Notes: generated by a model not told the origin, from the sequence alone. A stretch of DNA of 64,000 nt from Nitrincola iocasae (GCF_008727795.1 NZ_CP044222.1:4065233-4129232); one strand, 5' to 3'. Positions 1 to 7,976 are shown, counted from the first letter of the stretch. A program made the numbers and translations.

Positions 1-65
1 GAGGTGAGGATCAGACCAGCAGCCACAAGGGCTGCCAGTGTGAGGTTACGGATGCTGAGGGTCAT
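1..65 (-). CDS. Sortase, N-terminal start only (cut by window edge)
   Basis: Only the first 21 or so codons are inside the window. They read as a short basic start followed by a hydrophobic segment (MTLSIRNLTLAALVAAGLI), as expected for the membrane anchor of a sortase. The ATG overlaps the stop codon of the preceding VIT/vWA gene in an ATGA arrangement, which implies translational coupling. The sortase call rests on context: proteins of the neighbouring type are the dedicated substrates of marine proteobacterial sortases, and the enzyme gene normally follows directly. No catalytic residue is visible here. Confidence 0.6.
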   Translation of the reverse strand, partial: MTLSIRNLTLAALVAAGLILT

Positions 66-2116
66 GCACACCACCTTGAACCGGACTTTCTGCGACGCTC
101 CACAATCATGAGGGAAAGTGCTGCCAGCAGTGCGGCAAGTCCTCCGGCGAGGGTCAGCTGATACCCGGTAGCGCCCTGGGCCATTCCCAGATCAAGGCCG
201 TGGGGTTTGGCTACAGGCACCACCAGAGTTTCGCTCTCTTCCTGTTCAGGACGGACAGGTGTTTTATCAACGGCAACCAGGCTGGTGTATGGCGTAACCA
301 AGTGATATTTAAGACCCAGCGCAATGATTTCAGAACGGATCTGTTCTGCGCTGACACCTCTGAGATACCCACGGCGCCAGTCCTGCACCGCACGCTGGGC
401 CCAGTCTGTCATGATACCCCGGGTATTATCCGCCGGTGCCAGTATCAGTGCTTCCTGCCATGCGGCATCACCGGTACGGCCACTGATACGGACTTCGCCT
501 GTGCCGTTTGCCAGTTTCATCGAAACAGCCAGCGGCTCACCGGAGTAAAGGTCAGGAATTACCGATGGCATCAGGTCTTTAATCCCCTCGCCTTCGATCC
601 GGATATCGGTCATTGCTGGTTTTTCCAGCTTGTTGAACAGCGTTTGCATGGTGCTTTCAGATTCAGACGGAGACGCAATATACGTAAAGGTGCCCCGCCC
701 GGCTACTGCGGCCTCTTCCATAAAGTAACTGTTTGGTGCGCTACCGATACCCACGGTGAACAGGCGGGTGTTATTGAGACGGCTGCGGATCAGATCAAAC
801 AGTTGCTGTTCGTTGGACACACTACCATCGGTGATAAACACGATCTGGCGCAATCTGGGGGTGTCATCATTGCTGCGAATGCCTGTCAGTGCAGCAGTCA
901 GCGCAGGTGCCATTTCGGTACCACCGCCTGCCTGCAGTGAGTTGATATAGCTGGCGGCCTGCTGACGGCGCTGGATATCGGCTATAACCGGCTGGTTAAA
1001 GAGCGTATCGGTTGAAGAGTTAAACTGAATCACGTTAAACGTGTCATCAGATGCCAGCCCATCTATACCGGCCTGCAGCGCTCTGCGCGCGGCTTCAATT
1101 GAGGTACCCGCCATGGAACCTGATGTATCAATCACAAAGACCACTTCCCGGCTGAAGCGTGCTGTGTGCAGATCCTGAGGTGGCATCAGCATCAGCAGAC
1201 CATAGTGTTCATCCCCATGCTGCTCAGAGAAAAACGCAGCCGAAGGTTCGTCGCTTTCCACCGGTGTCCAGTTCAAAACAAAATCACGGTACTCATCCGG
1301 TTCATCCGCCAGCAGGCTGATGATGTAGCGGCCATCTTCTGTCTGTTCCTGACTGATCTGATGTGAAGGGCTGTCCAGAGCGCTGAGTCTAAATCCAGGT
1401 TGCAGATTAAGGCTGATCTCAACAGGCCCCGGAGTATTGCTGACGGCGGTTTCATCATCACCGATTGTGGCCATCACTGTTTTACGCTCACCCGGCAGTA
1501 CCTGCCAGCCGCTGTTCAGGGTTGCCTGTCCTTCAACCACACGGCGCACTTCTCCGGGCTGTACCGGGTTATAACGTGGGGTGATCGCCAGCGGGAAACC
1601 GGCGCTGAACCGGCCATCTTTCCAGACCAGTGTCTGCTGGTACTCAATACTGATGGTGACCTCGCCACCCGGCGGAATATTGGCAACGGATGTGTGAAAC
1701 AGGTTGGGGCGGTCCTGCTCGGTGAGCGCGGCGTTCTGTCCCTGAGATTTTGCCTGCTCATAGGTTGCCCGGGCCTGCTCTTTTTCCTGAATATCACCCT
1801 CGATGATGCGGTCTCCTATCTGCATTTTCAGGTGATCAACTGCGGCCTCACCTGGCAGAGGGAACAGATACAGTGCCTCTGTCCAGTTATTGGTGGGGTT
1901 ATGGAATACCTGGGTCACCTGAGCGCGCAGCACAGAGCCTGTAATATCCATGGCCACACGGGTGCTGACCAGCGGCATATCCTGCTTTTGCCCCTGCTCA
2001 TCACGGGATACCAGGGTACCGTGAGTAACGGCATCAGCAACCGCATTCTGTGCACACCCCATCATCAGACAGGCCAGAATCAGTGGGCGAATTCCCTTGT
2101 GTGAAAATGTATGCAT
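62..2116 (-). CDS. VIT and vWA domain protein, marine proteobacterial sortase substrate
   Basis: About 684 residues. An N-terminal signal sequence carries a possible lipobox (LMMGC) and a possible type I site (AVADA). A VIT domain follows (about residues 30-170), then a vWA domain with an intact metal-binding motif (VFVIDTSGSMAG). The C-terminus is a sorting-signal-like tail: a GATG motif, a hydrophobic stretch and a basic end (ERRRK). The family is exported and processed by a partner sortase whose gene begins in the ATGA overlap at the 3' end. The usual LPxTG is degenerate (QGATG). I chose the ATG at 2116 because an AGGAG lies 7 bases upstream; the ATG at 2131 lacks this. It is transcribed divergently from creBC. 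Confidence 0.85.
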   Translation of the reverse strand: MHTFSHKGIRPLILACLMMGCAQNAVADAVTHGTLVSRDEQGQKQDMPLVSTRVAMDITGSVLRAQVTQVFHNPTNNWTEALYLFPLPGEAAVDHLKMQIGDRIIEGDIQEKEQARATYEQAKSQGQNAALTEQDRPNLFHTSVANIPPGGEVTISIEYQQTLVWKDGRFSAGFPLAITPRYNPVQPGEVRRVVEGQATLNSGWQVLPGERKTVMATIGDDETAVSNTPGPVEISLNLQPGFRLSALDSPSHQISQEQTEDGRYIISLLADEPDEYRDFVLNWTPVESDEPSAAFFSEQHGDEHYGLLMLMPPQDLHTARFSREVVFVIDTSGSMAGTSIEAARRALQAGIDGLASDDTFNVIQFNSSTDTLFNQPVIADIQRRQQAASYINSLQAGGGTEMAPALTAALTGIRSNDDTPRLRQIVFITDGSVSNEQQLFDLIRSRLNNTRLFTVGIGSAPNSYFMEEAAVAGRGTFTYIASPSESESTMQTLFNKLEKPAMTDIRIEGEGIKDLMPSVIPDLYSGEPLAVSMKLANGTGEVRISGRTGDAAWQEALILAPADNTRGIMTDWAQRAVQDWRRGYLRGVSAEQIRSEIIALGLKYHLVTPYTSLVAVDKTPVRPEQEESETLVVPVAKPHGLDLGMAQGATGYQLTLAGGLAALLAALSLMIVERRRKSGSRWCA

Positions 2117-2170
2117 TTCTCTTCTCCTCATTAAGATGTGGCAAGTATCTGCTTTCTGCTTGAGGAAAAT

Positions 2171-2186
2171 ATGAAGTGAGTGTGAA
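2171..2186 (-). promoter_or_regulatory. Cre-tag-like box upstream of the VIT/vWA gene
   Basis: On the minus strand the sequence reads TTCAC-ACTCAC-TTCAT, one mismatch from the CreB box TTCAC-N6-TTCAC known from E. coli. It lies 55-70 bases upstream of the VIT/vWA start and between that gene and creB. A further GTGAA half-site is at 2200-2204. Regulation by the adjacent CreB is inferred. Confidence 0.55.
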
Positions 2187-2345
2187 GTCCTGTTTTTCTG
2201 TGAAATAAGAACGCCAGATTACACTCAGGCACAGGTGGCACACATAATGTGTAGTAATGTAAGCGGCTTTACAGTAGCGGATCTGCCAGAGATAATGTGA
2301 GCATCTGCACCACTTATGGACCGGCGTTTTAACAGAGGGAACACC

Positions 2346-3014
2346 ATGGCGGTACTGATTGTTGAGGACGAGCCATCTATTGCTGACACCATACGCTATG
2401 CTCTGGAAACCGAACGGATGGATAGCATCTGGGTCACCACCGGGCAGCAGGCTCTGGATGCACTCAGCGAGGGTAATATAGCGCTGGTTCTGCTGGATAT
2501 CGGCCTTCCCGATATGAGCGGATTTGATGTCTGCCGGGTCATCAGGCAGACATCCTCTGTGCCGGTGGTGTTTCTGACCTCCCGCCATGAAGAGATCGAC
2601 CAGGTGCTGGGTCTTGAACTGGGCGCGGATGATTACATCACCAAACCCTTCAGCCCCCGGGTGCTCACGGCCCGTATCCGTGCCCGCCTGCGCCAGCCTC
2701 CGGAAGCTGCGAATATCACCTCTGCCGGCTTCAGTCACGATGCAGATGGCGCCAGAATCACGCTGGATGGTGTCTTGCTGGATCTGAGCCGCTATGAATA
2801 CCGCCTGCTACTGTTACTGATGAGCCATCCCGGCAGAATCTATTCCCGTGAACAGTTGATGCAACAGGTGTGGGAAGAGCCTGAACGCAGTTTCGACCGC
2901 ACGGTCGATACACACATCAAAACCCTCAGGCGCAAAATCCGCGACATCAACGAAAACAGCGACCCGCTCAGAACCCACCGTGGTCTTGGCTACAGCTTTG
3001 AGGCGGGCGCATGA
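2346..3014 (+). CDS. creB: CreB-like OmpR-family response regulator
   Basis: About 222 residues: a receiver domain (acidic pair in VEDE, phospho-acceptor in LVLLDIGLPDMSGF, conserved Lys in DDYITKPFSP) followed by a winged-helix DNA-binding domain ending in RTHRGLGYSFEAGA. It resembles E. coli CreB along its length, including DDYxxKPFSPR and the RTVDTHIKTLR recognition region. The start at 2346 is chosen because GAGGGA precedes it at normal spacing; an upstream in-frame ATG at 2316 has no such site. It overlaps creC by four bases (ATGA). Expected target is the Cre-tag-like box before the divergent sortase-substrate gene. Confidence 0.85.
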   Translation: MAVLIVEDEPSIADTIRYALETERMDSIWVTTGQQALDALSEGNIALVLLDIGLPDMSGFDVCRVIRQTSSVPVVFLTSRHEEIDQVLGLELGADDYITKPFSPRVLTARIRARLRQPPEAANITSAGFSHDADGARITLDGVLLDLSRYEYRLLLLLMSHPGRIYSREQLMQQVWEEPERSFDRTVDTHIKTLRRKIRDINENSDPLRTHRGLGYSFEAGA

Positions 3015-4456
3015 GCCTGAGATTACGCCTGATTCTGGTGTTTCTGTTTTCAGTGCTGACAGGCCTTGGCAGTGTGGTTTACTGGGTACTCGATGAGCTG
3101 GAGCCCCGTTATAAAGAAGCTCAGGAGGAGATTCTGGTCGATATATCAGAAATAATGGCCACTCTGATCGCAAACGAAGGCGTCAGCTTCAGCGAAAGCG
3201 GTGGCACCGTGATCGACACACATCTGGCTGAACGGCTCTTTGCAGGGCTGGCCGGCAGGCCGCTAAACGCACAGATTTATGATCTGCTTAAAACCGAAGT
3301 TGATCTGAGAATGTATATCACCGATGCCAGTGGCACCGTGATTTTTGATTCCCATTACACCGATACCGGCCGCGATTATTCCCAGTGGCGCGATGTCTAT
3401 CTGACTCTGCGCGGTCAATATGGTGCCCGCAGCAGCGACGATGTAACCGGCCGTAGTGATACCGAACGGCTCTATGTCGCAAGCCCGGTGCTGTATCGCG
3501 GTGATATTATCGGTGTGGTGTCCACCGGAAAGCCCACCCGCAACATTAACCGCTTTATCAGCCACCTGAGCACCAACCTGCTCTGGATTTCACTGGTCGC
3601 TGCACTGGCAACGCTGTTGACCGGTCTTGTGATCACCCTCTGGATTACACGGCCTATGCTCCGCCTTGAACAGTATGCCAGAGGGGTTTCCAGAGGCGAA
3701 CGCCCCGCTCTGCCTGCGCTTGGTCATAATGAAGTTGGGCGTGTGGGTAAAGCGCTTGAAAGCATGAAAGACGCACTGGATGGCAAATCGTATGTGGCAG
3801 ATTATGTGCAGAGCCTGACGCACGAACTGAAAGCCCCGATCGCCGGTATCCGTGGTGCCGCAGAGCTGTTACAGGAACCGATGTCCGATGCACGGCGCAA
3901 TCAGTTTCTCAATAATATTATTGAGCAAGGTTCAAGGATGCAGGAGCTGATCGAGCGCTTGCTGAAACTGGCCGCCATTGAATATCAGAGCAGCCTGGAA
4001 CGACACGACAAAGTCGCACTGAAAGAGCTGATCACAGCAGTCTGCCGGAGCCTTGAAGACTATGCCAGCCGGCACAGAGTCAGCCTTGAATACAGCTGTG
4101 ACCCTTCCCTGTCCATCACCGGCGACAGTACCCTGCTGCAGGATGCACTGAGCAACCTGATCCGGAACGCCATAGAGTTCTCACCGCCTGAGTCAGCTGT
4201 ACTGATCGGTGCCATACAAAACGATGGTTCTGTTTACATCAGCGTAAAAGATTCCGGGCCCGGGGTGCCGCCTTTTGCCGAAGAAAAACTGACCCAGCGC
4301 TTTTTCTGTCTGCCCCGGACAGATGGCAGCAAAGGCAGTGGGCTGGGGCTGAGTTTTGTTCATGAAATTATGCAATTGCATAACGGAAAGCTGAATTACC
4401 ACCGCGAAACGGAACCACCAGCCACTGTGTTCTCACTGACACTGCCAGCTGAGTGA
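3011..4456 (+). CDS. creC: CreC-like membrane sensor histidine kinase
   Basis: 481 residues. N-terminal membrane segment, a periplasmic sensor region that matches CreC closely (DYSQWRDVYLTLRGQYGARS), a second membrane segment around residues 193-215, HAMP, the phospho-acceptor helix (QSLTHELKAPIAGIRGAAE) and a C-terminal ATPase domain with the G-boxes DSGPGVP and GSGLGLSFV. Length is typical for CreC. Proteobacterial dedicated sortase-system kinases exist, but the periplasmic motif favours CreC. The 3' end overlaps a convergent gene remnant created by the integron insertion. Confidence 0.85.
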   Translation: MSLRLRLILVFLFSVLTGLGSVVYWVLDELEPRYKEAQEEILVDISEIMATLIANEGVSFSESGGTVIDTHLAERLFAGLAGRPLNAQIYDLLKTEVDLRMYITDASGTVIFDSHYTDTGRDYSQWRDVYLTLRGQYGARSSDDVTGRSDTERLYVASPVLYRGDIIGVVSTGKPTRNINRFISHLSTNLLWISLVAALATLLTGLVITLWITRPMLRLEQYARGVSRGERPALPALGHNEVGRVGKALESMKDALDGKSYVADYVQSLTHELKAPIAGIRGAAELLQEPMSDARRNQFLNNIIEQGSRMQELIERLLKLAAIEYQSSLERHDKVALKELITAVCRSLEDYASRHRVSLEYSCDPSLSITGDSTLLQDALSNLIRNAIEFSPPESAVLIGAIQNDGSVYISVKDSGPGVPPFAEEKLTQRFFCLPRTDGSKGSGLGLSFVHEIMQLHNGKLNYHRETEPPATVFSLTLPAE

Positions 4457-4572
4457 TGAAATATCTTTTGCGATCTGGCTGAATGCCTTCTGCAATGCTT
4501 CGCTGTCTTTAACCCAGGAAGGGATATCCGTTACATAGTAAGTGTAACTGACGCGGGAGATGGTCTGCCTAG
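4433..4572 (-). pseudogene. Truncated 3' end of an unidentified gene at the integron edge
   Basis: A minus-strand reading frame of about 45 codons ends inside the creC 3' end (TGA at 4435-4433). It is open up to the 17-bp repeat where the integron begins, with no start codon or ribosome site. The visible protein contains QTISRVSYTYYVTDIPSWV followed by an amphipathic helix. I do not recognise the family. It is best read as the carboxyl end of a chromosomal gene cut off when the integron platform arrived. Confidence 0.5.
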
Positions 4573-4586
4573 CGGTTATGTCCAAC
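4570..4586 (+). repeat. 17-bp direct repeat, left end of cassette array
   Basis: TAGCGGTTATGTCCAAC, identical to 14882-14898. Its GTCCAAC part is a perfect RYYYAAC core site and forms the outer end of the last attC. It probably marks the half of the original attI displaced to the end of the array. Confidence 0.7.
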
Positions 4587-4638
4587 GCCTCGCTAATGTG
4601 CGCCGCTTACGGTGTCACTTTTGAGCGGCTTGTTAGCA
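4580..4638 (-). repeat. attC site 1 (59 bp), of the BrnTA cassette
   Basis: Runs from GTCCAAC to GTTAGCA. It is 59 bp, the classic length. Inner arms GCCGCT and AGCGGC can pair. The last 15 or so codons of the brnA gene lie inside it. Confidence 0.75.
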
Positions 4639-4862
4639 GCTTCAGCTCGCAAACGCTCCACCAGCCAAACTTTAATAATTGATTGTCGAGTAACACCAAC
4701 TCGAGCAGCTTCGCGATCAAGTGACTCAACTACCCAAACCGGAAAGTCTACGTTAATACGCTTCGCTTCCTGGTTTACCCGCCGTGCGCTCTTGACGTCC
4801 AGATCATCAATGATGTCATCTGCACCTTCATCAAATTTCGTGTCAAAATCTTTAGCTTTCAT
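4593..4862 (-). CDS. brnA: BrnA-like antitoxin
   Basis: 89 residues. A charged N-terminal region is followed by a ribbon-helix-helix-like segment (INVDFPVWVVESLDREAARVGVTRQSIIKVWLVERL). It overlaps the upstream toxin gene by 11 bases in the toxin-first order typical of BrnTA, in which the antitoxin binds the toxin and represses the operon. Its stop codon and last residues lie in attC site 1, so the carboxyl tail is encoded by the recombination site. Toxin-antitoxin pairs are common in large chromosomal integrons, where they help keep the array. Confidence 0.8.
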   Translation of the reverse strand: MKAKDFDTKFDEGADDIIDDLDVKSARRVNQEAKRINVDFPVWVVESLDREAARVGVTRQSIIKVWLVERLRAEAANKPLKSDTVSGAH

Positions 4863-5115
4863 ACAACTCTACCTCTCTCTTGCGCGAGCGTCGTACCGAA
4901 ATAAGACGAATCTTCTCACCTCGATAAGTGATAACAGCAGACCAGTGCTTCATCCCTATAAGACCAATAACCAGGTAACGAGGTTCATCAGATGATTTCG
5001 CCCGAACTTCTAGTAGGTCTTGGTCTTCCCATAGCACTTGAGCATCATGAAAGTCGATTCCATGCTTATGGCGATTCGCCTGGCTTTTCTCGTCATCAAA
5101 CTCGAAAATGTTCAT
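4852..5115 (-). CDS. brnT: BrnT-like toxin
   Basis: 87 residues, normal for the BrnT family of RelE-fold ribonucleases that arrest translation. Family features seen: an N-terminal FEFDDEKSQANRHKHGIDFHDA segment (shown in part), a central RYLVIGLIG strand and the C-terminal IRLISVRRSRKREVELYE with basic catalytic-type residues. It precedes and overlaps brnA. AAGGGA is present about 14 bases upstream of the start. Confidence 0.85.
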   Translation of the reverse strand: MNIFEFDDEKSQANRHKHGIDFHDAQVLWEDQDLLEVRAKSSDEPRYLVIGLIGMKHWSAVITYRGEKIRLISVRRSRKREVELYES

Positions 5116-5164
5116 GAGTATAAATTATCCCTTTTTTACTCATTTGGCAAGGTAGGTGGAGGGA

Positions 5165-5237
5165 GCTGCTAACGCTTGGCTTTGCTGCGTGCCGGAGCGC
5201 CAGCGCAGGCGCGTCCGACAACAGCCATTGGTTAAGC
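5165..5237 (-). repeat. attC site 2, of the higA cassette
   Basis: Runs from GCTAACGC to GTTAAGC (perfect GTTRRRY at the right), about 73 bp, immediately downstream of the higA stop on the minus strand. Confidence 0.75.
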
Positions 5238-5525
5238 TGCTTCGAAGTCCAGGCGATGAATACCATCCAGATTGACTGTGCCGCGAGCCACCCATAGGTC
5301 ATACATATCTTGCATCGCCAACCAGCTCTCAGGAGTACGCCCGAGAACCTTGGATAGCCGCAAAGACATTTCAGGGCTAATGCCACTATCCCCTTTGAGC
5401 AGCCGAGACAAAGTAGAAGGTGAAACGCCCAGACTGGAAGCAAGCTGACGGGAGCTGATACCGAAAGGCTCCAGGTACACCTCGCGAATGAATTCACCCG
5501 GATGCGGCGGATTATGCATAGTCAT
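5232..5525 (-). CDS. higA: HigA antitoxin
   Basis: 97 residues of the HigA family: PPHPGEFIREVYLEPFGIS followed by a helix-turn-helix (SSRQLASSLGVSPSTLSRLLKG) and a helical dimerisation tail. HigA neutralises HigB mRNA interferase and represses the operon. The ATG overlaps the stop codon of the broken higB (TAATG), the usual toxin-first order. Because higB is destroyed, this is now an orphan antitoxin that could still repress its own promoter or counter related toxins. Confidence 0.9.
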   Translation of the reverse strand: MTMHNPPHPGEFIREVYLEPFGISSRQLASSLGVSPSTLSRLLKGDSGISPEMSLRLSKVLGRTPESWLAMQDMYDLWVARGTVNLDGIHRLDFEAA

Positions 5526-5637
5526 TAGTTATAATCCTCATAATCAAGAATGTAGGCGTTACCGTCCTGGAATTCGAACGTCATGCGCCAGTCGAGTAGA
5601 ACCATTTCAGTCCTTTGTGACGGAATGATTTAATCAT
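5525..5637 (-). pseudogene. higB: HigB toxin remnant with internal out-of-frame deletion
   Basis: The minus strand from 5637 starts MIKSFRHKGLKWFYSTG, the normal HigB beginning, then reaches a stop. In another frame, ending in TAA at 5527-5525, it encodes the normal HigB end (DWRMTFEFQDGNAYILDYEDYN). About 58 codons between the two are missing. The bases ACTGG lie at the join and belong to both halves, which suggests deletion at a short direct repeat. The toxin must be inactive. Confidence 0.8.
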
Positions 5638-5676
5638 GAGGCAATGATAGCATGTTGCGCATCATGCAACAACAGA

Positions 5677-5748
5677 GCTTAACGCCGCGCTTTGCGGCTG
5701 CTTTGTAGCGCCAGCGGAAAAGCAGTCCGACAACAGTGTCTGTTACAA
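5677..5748 (-). repeat. attC site 3, of the ParD/ParE cassette
   Basis: Runs from GCTTAAC (perfect RYYYAAC) to GTTACAA, about 72 bp, with pairable inner arms. It is clearly similar to attC site 4. The genes of this cassette read against cassette orientation. Confidence 0.75.
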
Positions 5749-5749
5749 C

Positions 5750-5783
5750 TTGCCTCAATTGTGGCGCATTGCTACAATTGAGG
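5750..5783 (+). promoter_or_regulatory. Promoter and palindromic operator of the ParD/ParE cassette
   Basis: TTGCCT (5750-5755) and TACAAT (5773-5778) are spaced by 17 bp. They are overlaid by a palindrome with perfect 10-bp arms, CCTCAATTGT (5753-5762) and ACAATTGAGG (5774-5783). This suits autorepression by the antitoxin and explains how genes facing against the array are expressed. Confidence 0.75.
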
Positions 5784-5805
5784 AAATCCAACTCTGGAGG
5801 TACAA

Positions 5806-6027
5806 ATGGCTACGAACAGCATTCGCTTAGATCAAAACCTAATCGAAAAGGCAACTATTATGGCCAAAGCGCTTAATCGAACCCCACCCAAGCAAATAGA
5901 ACATTGGGCAAAAATCGGCGAAATAATGGAAGATAACCCTGATTTACCCTACGAGTTTGTAAGGCAGGCCATCATCGCGCAGGCAGAACGGGACGCCGGA
6001 AAACTGGAGGCCTACGATTTTGGTTAA
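5806..6027 (+). CDS. ParD-like antitoxin
   Basis: 73 residues. The N-terminus (NSIRLDQNLIEKATIMAKALNRTPPKQIEHWAKIGEIMEDNPD, only partly essential) has the pattern of the short ParD-like family: a beta strand and two helices for DNA binding, then an acidic toxin-binding tail. GGAGG precedes the start. It overlaps the downstream toxin by 8 bases. It is on the plus strand, against most cassettes, and has its own promoter with a palindromic operator. Confidence 0.75.
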   Translation: MATNSIRLDQNLIEKATIMAKALNRTPPKQIEHWAKIGEIMEDNPDLPYEFVRQAIIAQAERDAGKLEAYDFG

Positions 6028-6310
6028 AGCCACAACTGTATTACAGACCCCTACATTCAAGAAAGCGGTAAAAAAGCTCAAGCCTAATCAGAAAGAGGAT
6101 CTTGATTTGGCCGTGAAGGAGCTTATGGCCAACCCCAACATCGGAGAACAAAAGAAAGGGGACCTGGCCTTTTTACGAGTCCATAAGTTCAAGATGAACA
6201 AGCAACTGACTCTACTCGGCTACAGTTTTGATGATGGCGCTCTTGTCCTTGAACTGATGGCCCTAGGCTCACACGAAAACTTCTACCGCGATCTCAAACG
6301 ACCAAAATGA
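6020..6310 (+). CDS. ParE/RelE-superfamily toxin
   Basis: 96 residues. It begins with helices rich in Lys (FKKAVKKLKPNQKEDLDLAVKELMANP) and continues with the RelE-fold strands (DLAFLRVHKFKMNKQLTLLGYSF, then LVLELMALGSHENFYRDLK). The GSHENFYRDLK ending is characteristic of a RelE/ParE subgroup annotated as plasmid stabilisation proteins. Whether it cuts mRNA or poisons gyrase cannot be told from sequence alone. It pairs with the overlapping upstream antitoxin. Confidence 0.75.
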   Translation: MVKATTVLQTPTFKKAVKKLKPNQKEDLDLAVKELMANPNIGEQKKGDLAFLRVHKFKMNKQLTLLGYSFDDGALVLELMALGSHENFYRDLKRPK

Positions 6311-6314
6311 CGTT

Positions 6315-6371
6315 GTAACGCCCGCATTTGCGGCTGGTTTGGAGCCCAGCGGAAAACCAGTCCGGCAACAT
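6315..6371 (-). repeat. attC site 4, left part, split by IS1111-type element
   Basis: Begins GTAACGCC and matches attC site 3 over most of its length (GCGGCTGsTTTG, CAGCGGAAAA, CAGTCCG). The match stops near 6371. The missing core site (GTTATGTG) appears at 8040-8047, beyond the insertion sequence. The restored site belongs to the acetyltransferase cassette. Confidence 0.7.
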
Positions 6372-6456
6372 GCGCTTGATACTCATTGAGCCTTCTCCCC
6401 AGCCTAGCCAAATTGACTAAGCTGGAAGGCGACCAAACCAAAAAGGAGAAGACCCA

Positions 6457-7500
6457 ATGAACTTTTACAATAGCACTCATCGTCATTATTGTGGAGTCGA
6501 TTTGCATGCTCGTAGCTTGTATGTCTGTATCCTCAATCAGCAGGGTAAAACCTTGTTGCACAAGGAAATTCCTGCCAGTCCTGATGCTCTGCATCGCCTG
6601 ATCCAACCCTATCTTGATGATCTGGTCGTGGGTGTTGAATGCATGCATTGCTGGTACTGGGTAGCTGACTTCTGTGAAGAGCAAGGCATTACTTTTATTC
6701 TCGGTCACGCCTTATACATGAAGGCAATTCACGGCGGTAAAACCAAGAATGACCGGATAGATTCCCACAAAATAGCGGCATTGATCAGGGGTGGTAACTT
6801 TCCTCTGGCTTATGTGTATCCCAAAAGCATGCGCGCTACGCGTGATCTGCTTCGCCGCCGTACTGGATTGGTTCGCCATGGTGCGGATCTAAAAGCTCAT
6901 GTCGTCAACACCACCAGTCAATACAACCCACCACCCAACAAGGTCAACCTGAAGAACGTCAGTGCTAGAGAGCAACTGGGAAAGACCTTTGATGATCCGC
7001 TTGTTCAGCGCAACATTGATCTGGATATGGCGGTACTTGACTGCTATCACCGTGAGCTGAGCCAGGTGGAGTGGCTGCTGGAAAAACAGGCCAAAAAGCA
7101 TCAGCCGACCTATTACTATCTGTTGAAGACCGTCCCCGGCATAGGACGAATTCTGGCACTGACCATCCTCTATGAGGTTGGCGATATTCGACGCTTTGAA
7201 TCTGTCCAGAAGTTTGCGTCCTACTCTCGCTTAATCAAGTGCAAAGCCGAATCAGCCGGTAAAACCTATGGCACCCAGGGCAACAAAATCGGTAACGCCC
7301 ATCTGAAATGGGCTTTTTCCGAAGCCGCTGTGCTTTACCTGCGGGGCAATCCGGGTGCACAAAAATTGTTACAACGCTTTCAGAAACGCATGAGCAAAGC
7401 CAAGGCCCTGTCTGCATTGGCTCACAAGCTTGGGCGTGCGGTCTATTTCATGTTAAAGAACGAAAAGGTATTTGATGAACAACGCTTTTTAACGAGTTAG
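6457..7500 (+). CDS. IS110/IS1111-family transposase (DEDD recombinase)
   Basis: 347 residues. The N-terminal RuvC-like domain has the DEDD set: D15 (GVDLHARS), E61 (GVECMHCWYW), and D99/D102 (KTKNDRIDSHKIA). The C-terminal transposase_20 domain includes the helix-hairpin-helix-like VPGIGRILALTILYEVGDIRRF and the serine-containing ESAGKTYGTQGNKIGN region. The length is full and the frame intact, so it is probably active. GGAG lies 10 bases upstream of the start. These enzymes act with an RNA encoded in the element that specifies target and donor. Confidence 0.9.
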   Translation: MNFYNSTHRHYCGVDLHARSLYVCILNQQGKTLLHKEIPASPDALHRLIQPYLDDLVVGVECMHCWYWVADFCEEQGITFILGHALYMKAIHGGKTKNDRIDSHKIAALIRGGNFPLAYVYPKSMRATRDLLRRRTGLVRHGADLKAHVVNTTSQYNPPPNKVNLKNVSAREQLGKTFDDPLVQRNIDLDMAVLDCYHRELSQVEWLLEKQAKKHQPTYYYLLKTVPGIGRILALTILYEVGDIRRFESVQKFASYSRLIKCKAESAGKTYGTQGNKIGNAHLKWAFSEAAVLYLRGNPGAQKLLQRFQKRMSKAKALSALAHKLGRAVYFMLKNEKVFDEQRFLTS

Positions 7501-7539
7501 TCACGCAGCAGGATGATGATCGATGTCTAACTGGATCAT

Positions 7540-7976
7540 TACGGAGTGTGCTGAAACCGGGCTTCTGCTGACTGGTCGTTCAGACCTGAAACCCGATTTC
7601 TACACCCAACTCGAAGCCCGTCGCTTTGATTATCCGTCCTGCTGGCGTGCATCAATACTCTGAGCGAGTGGGCTTACACCGGCGCTGAACCTGAAACTAA
7701 CTGGGACTGAAAGGTAACCCGCTGTTTGAATAGGACAGAGGCCGGTTAACCGATGAATGTCTCGGCTTTGGCATCCTGCGTCGCTCTATCGCCTACATCC
7801 ATGTAGGCGTAGTGCCCCAGACCAACTGCAAGGAGCAATCTGGTCTGGCAGTGGTTAACAACCACGTTAAGTGAGCCTCAAGGCGACCGAAGGAAGTACC
7901 CTTGCGGTATTTTTGCTGTAAGTCATTCACAGCCAACGATGACAGATGAAGTAGGATCACTGGCTCAGGAACTTGG
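7540..7976 (+). ncRNA. Candidate bridge RNA region of the IS1111-type element
   Basis: No reading frame fills the 550 bp between the transposase stop and the next gene. Instead several hairpins follow each other: CGCCTACAT/ATGTAGGCG at about 7789-7808, AGACCA/TGGTCT at about 7819-7846, and GTGGTT/AACCAC close after. In the IS1111 group the recombination-guiding bridge RNA is encoded downstream of the transposase, which is where this lies. RNA boundaries and loops were not determined. Confidence 0.4.

Noticed and set aside
200..940. Long plus-strand open frame opposite the VIT/vWA gene
   Set aside because: It lies wholly antisense to a well-supported gene, has no family features and no ribosome site; a shadow of the coding strand.
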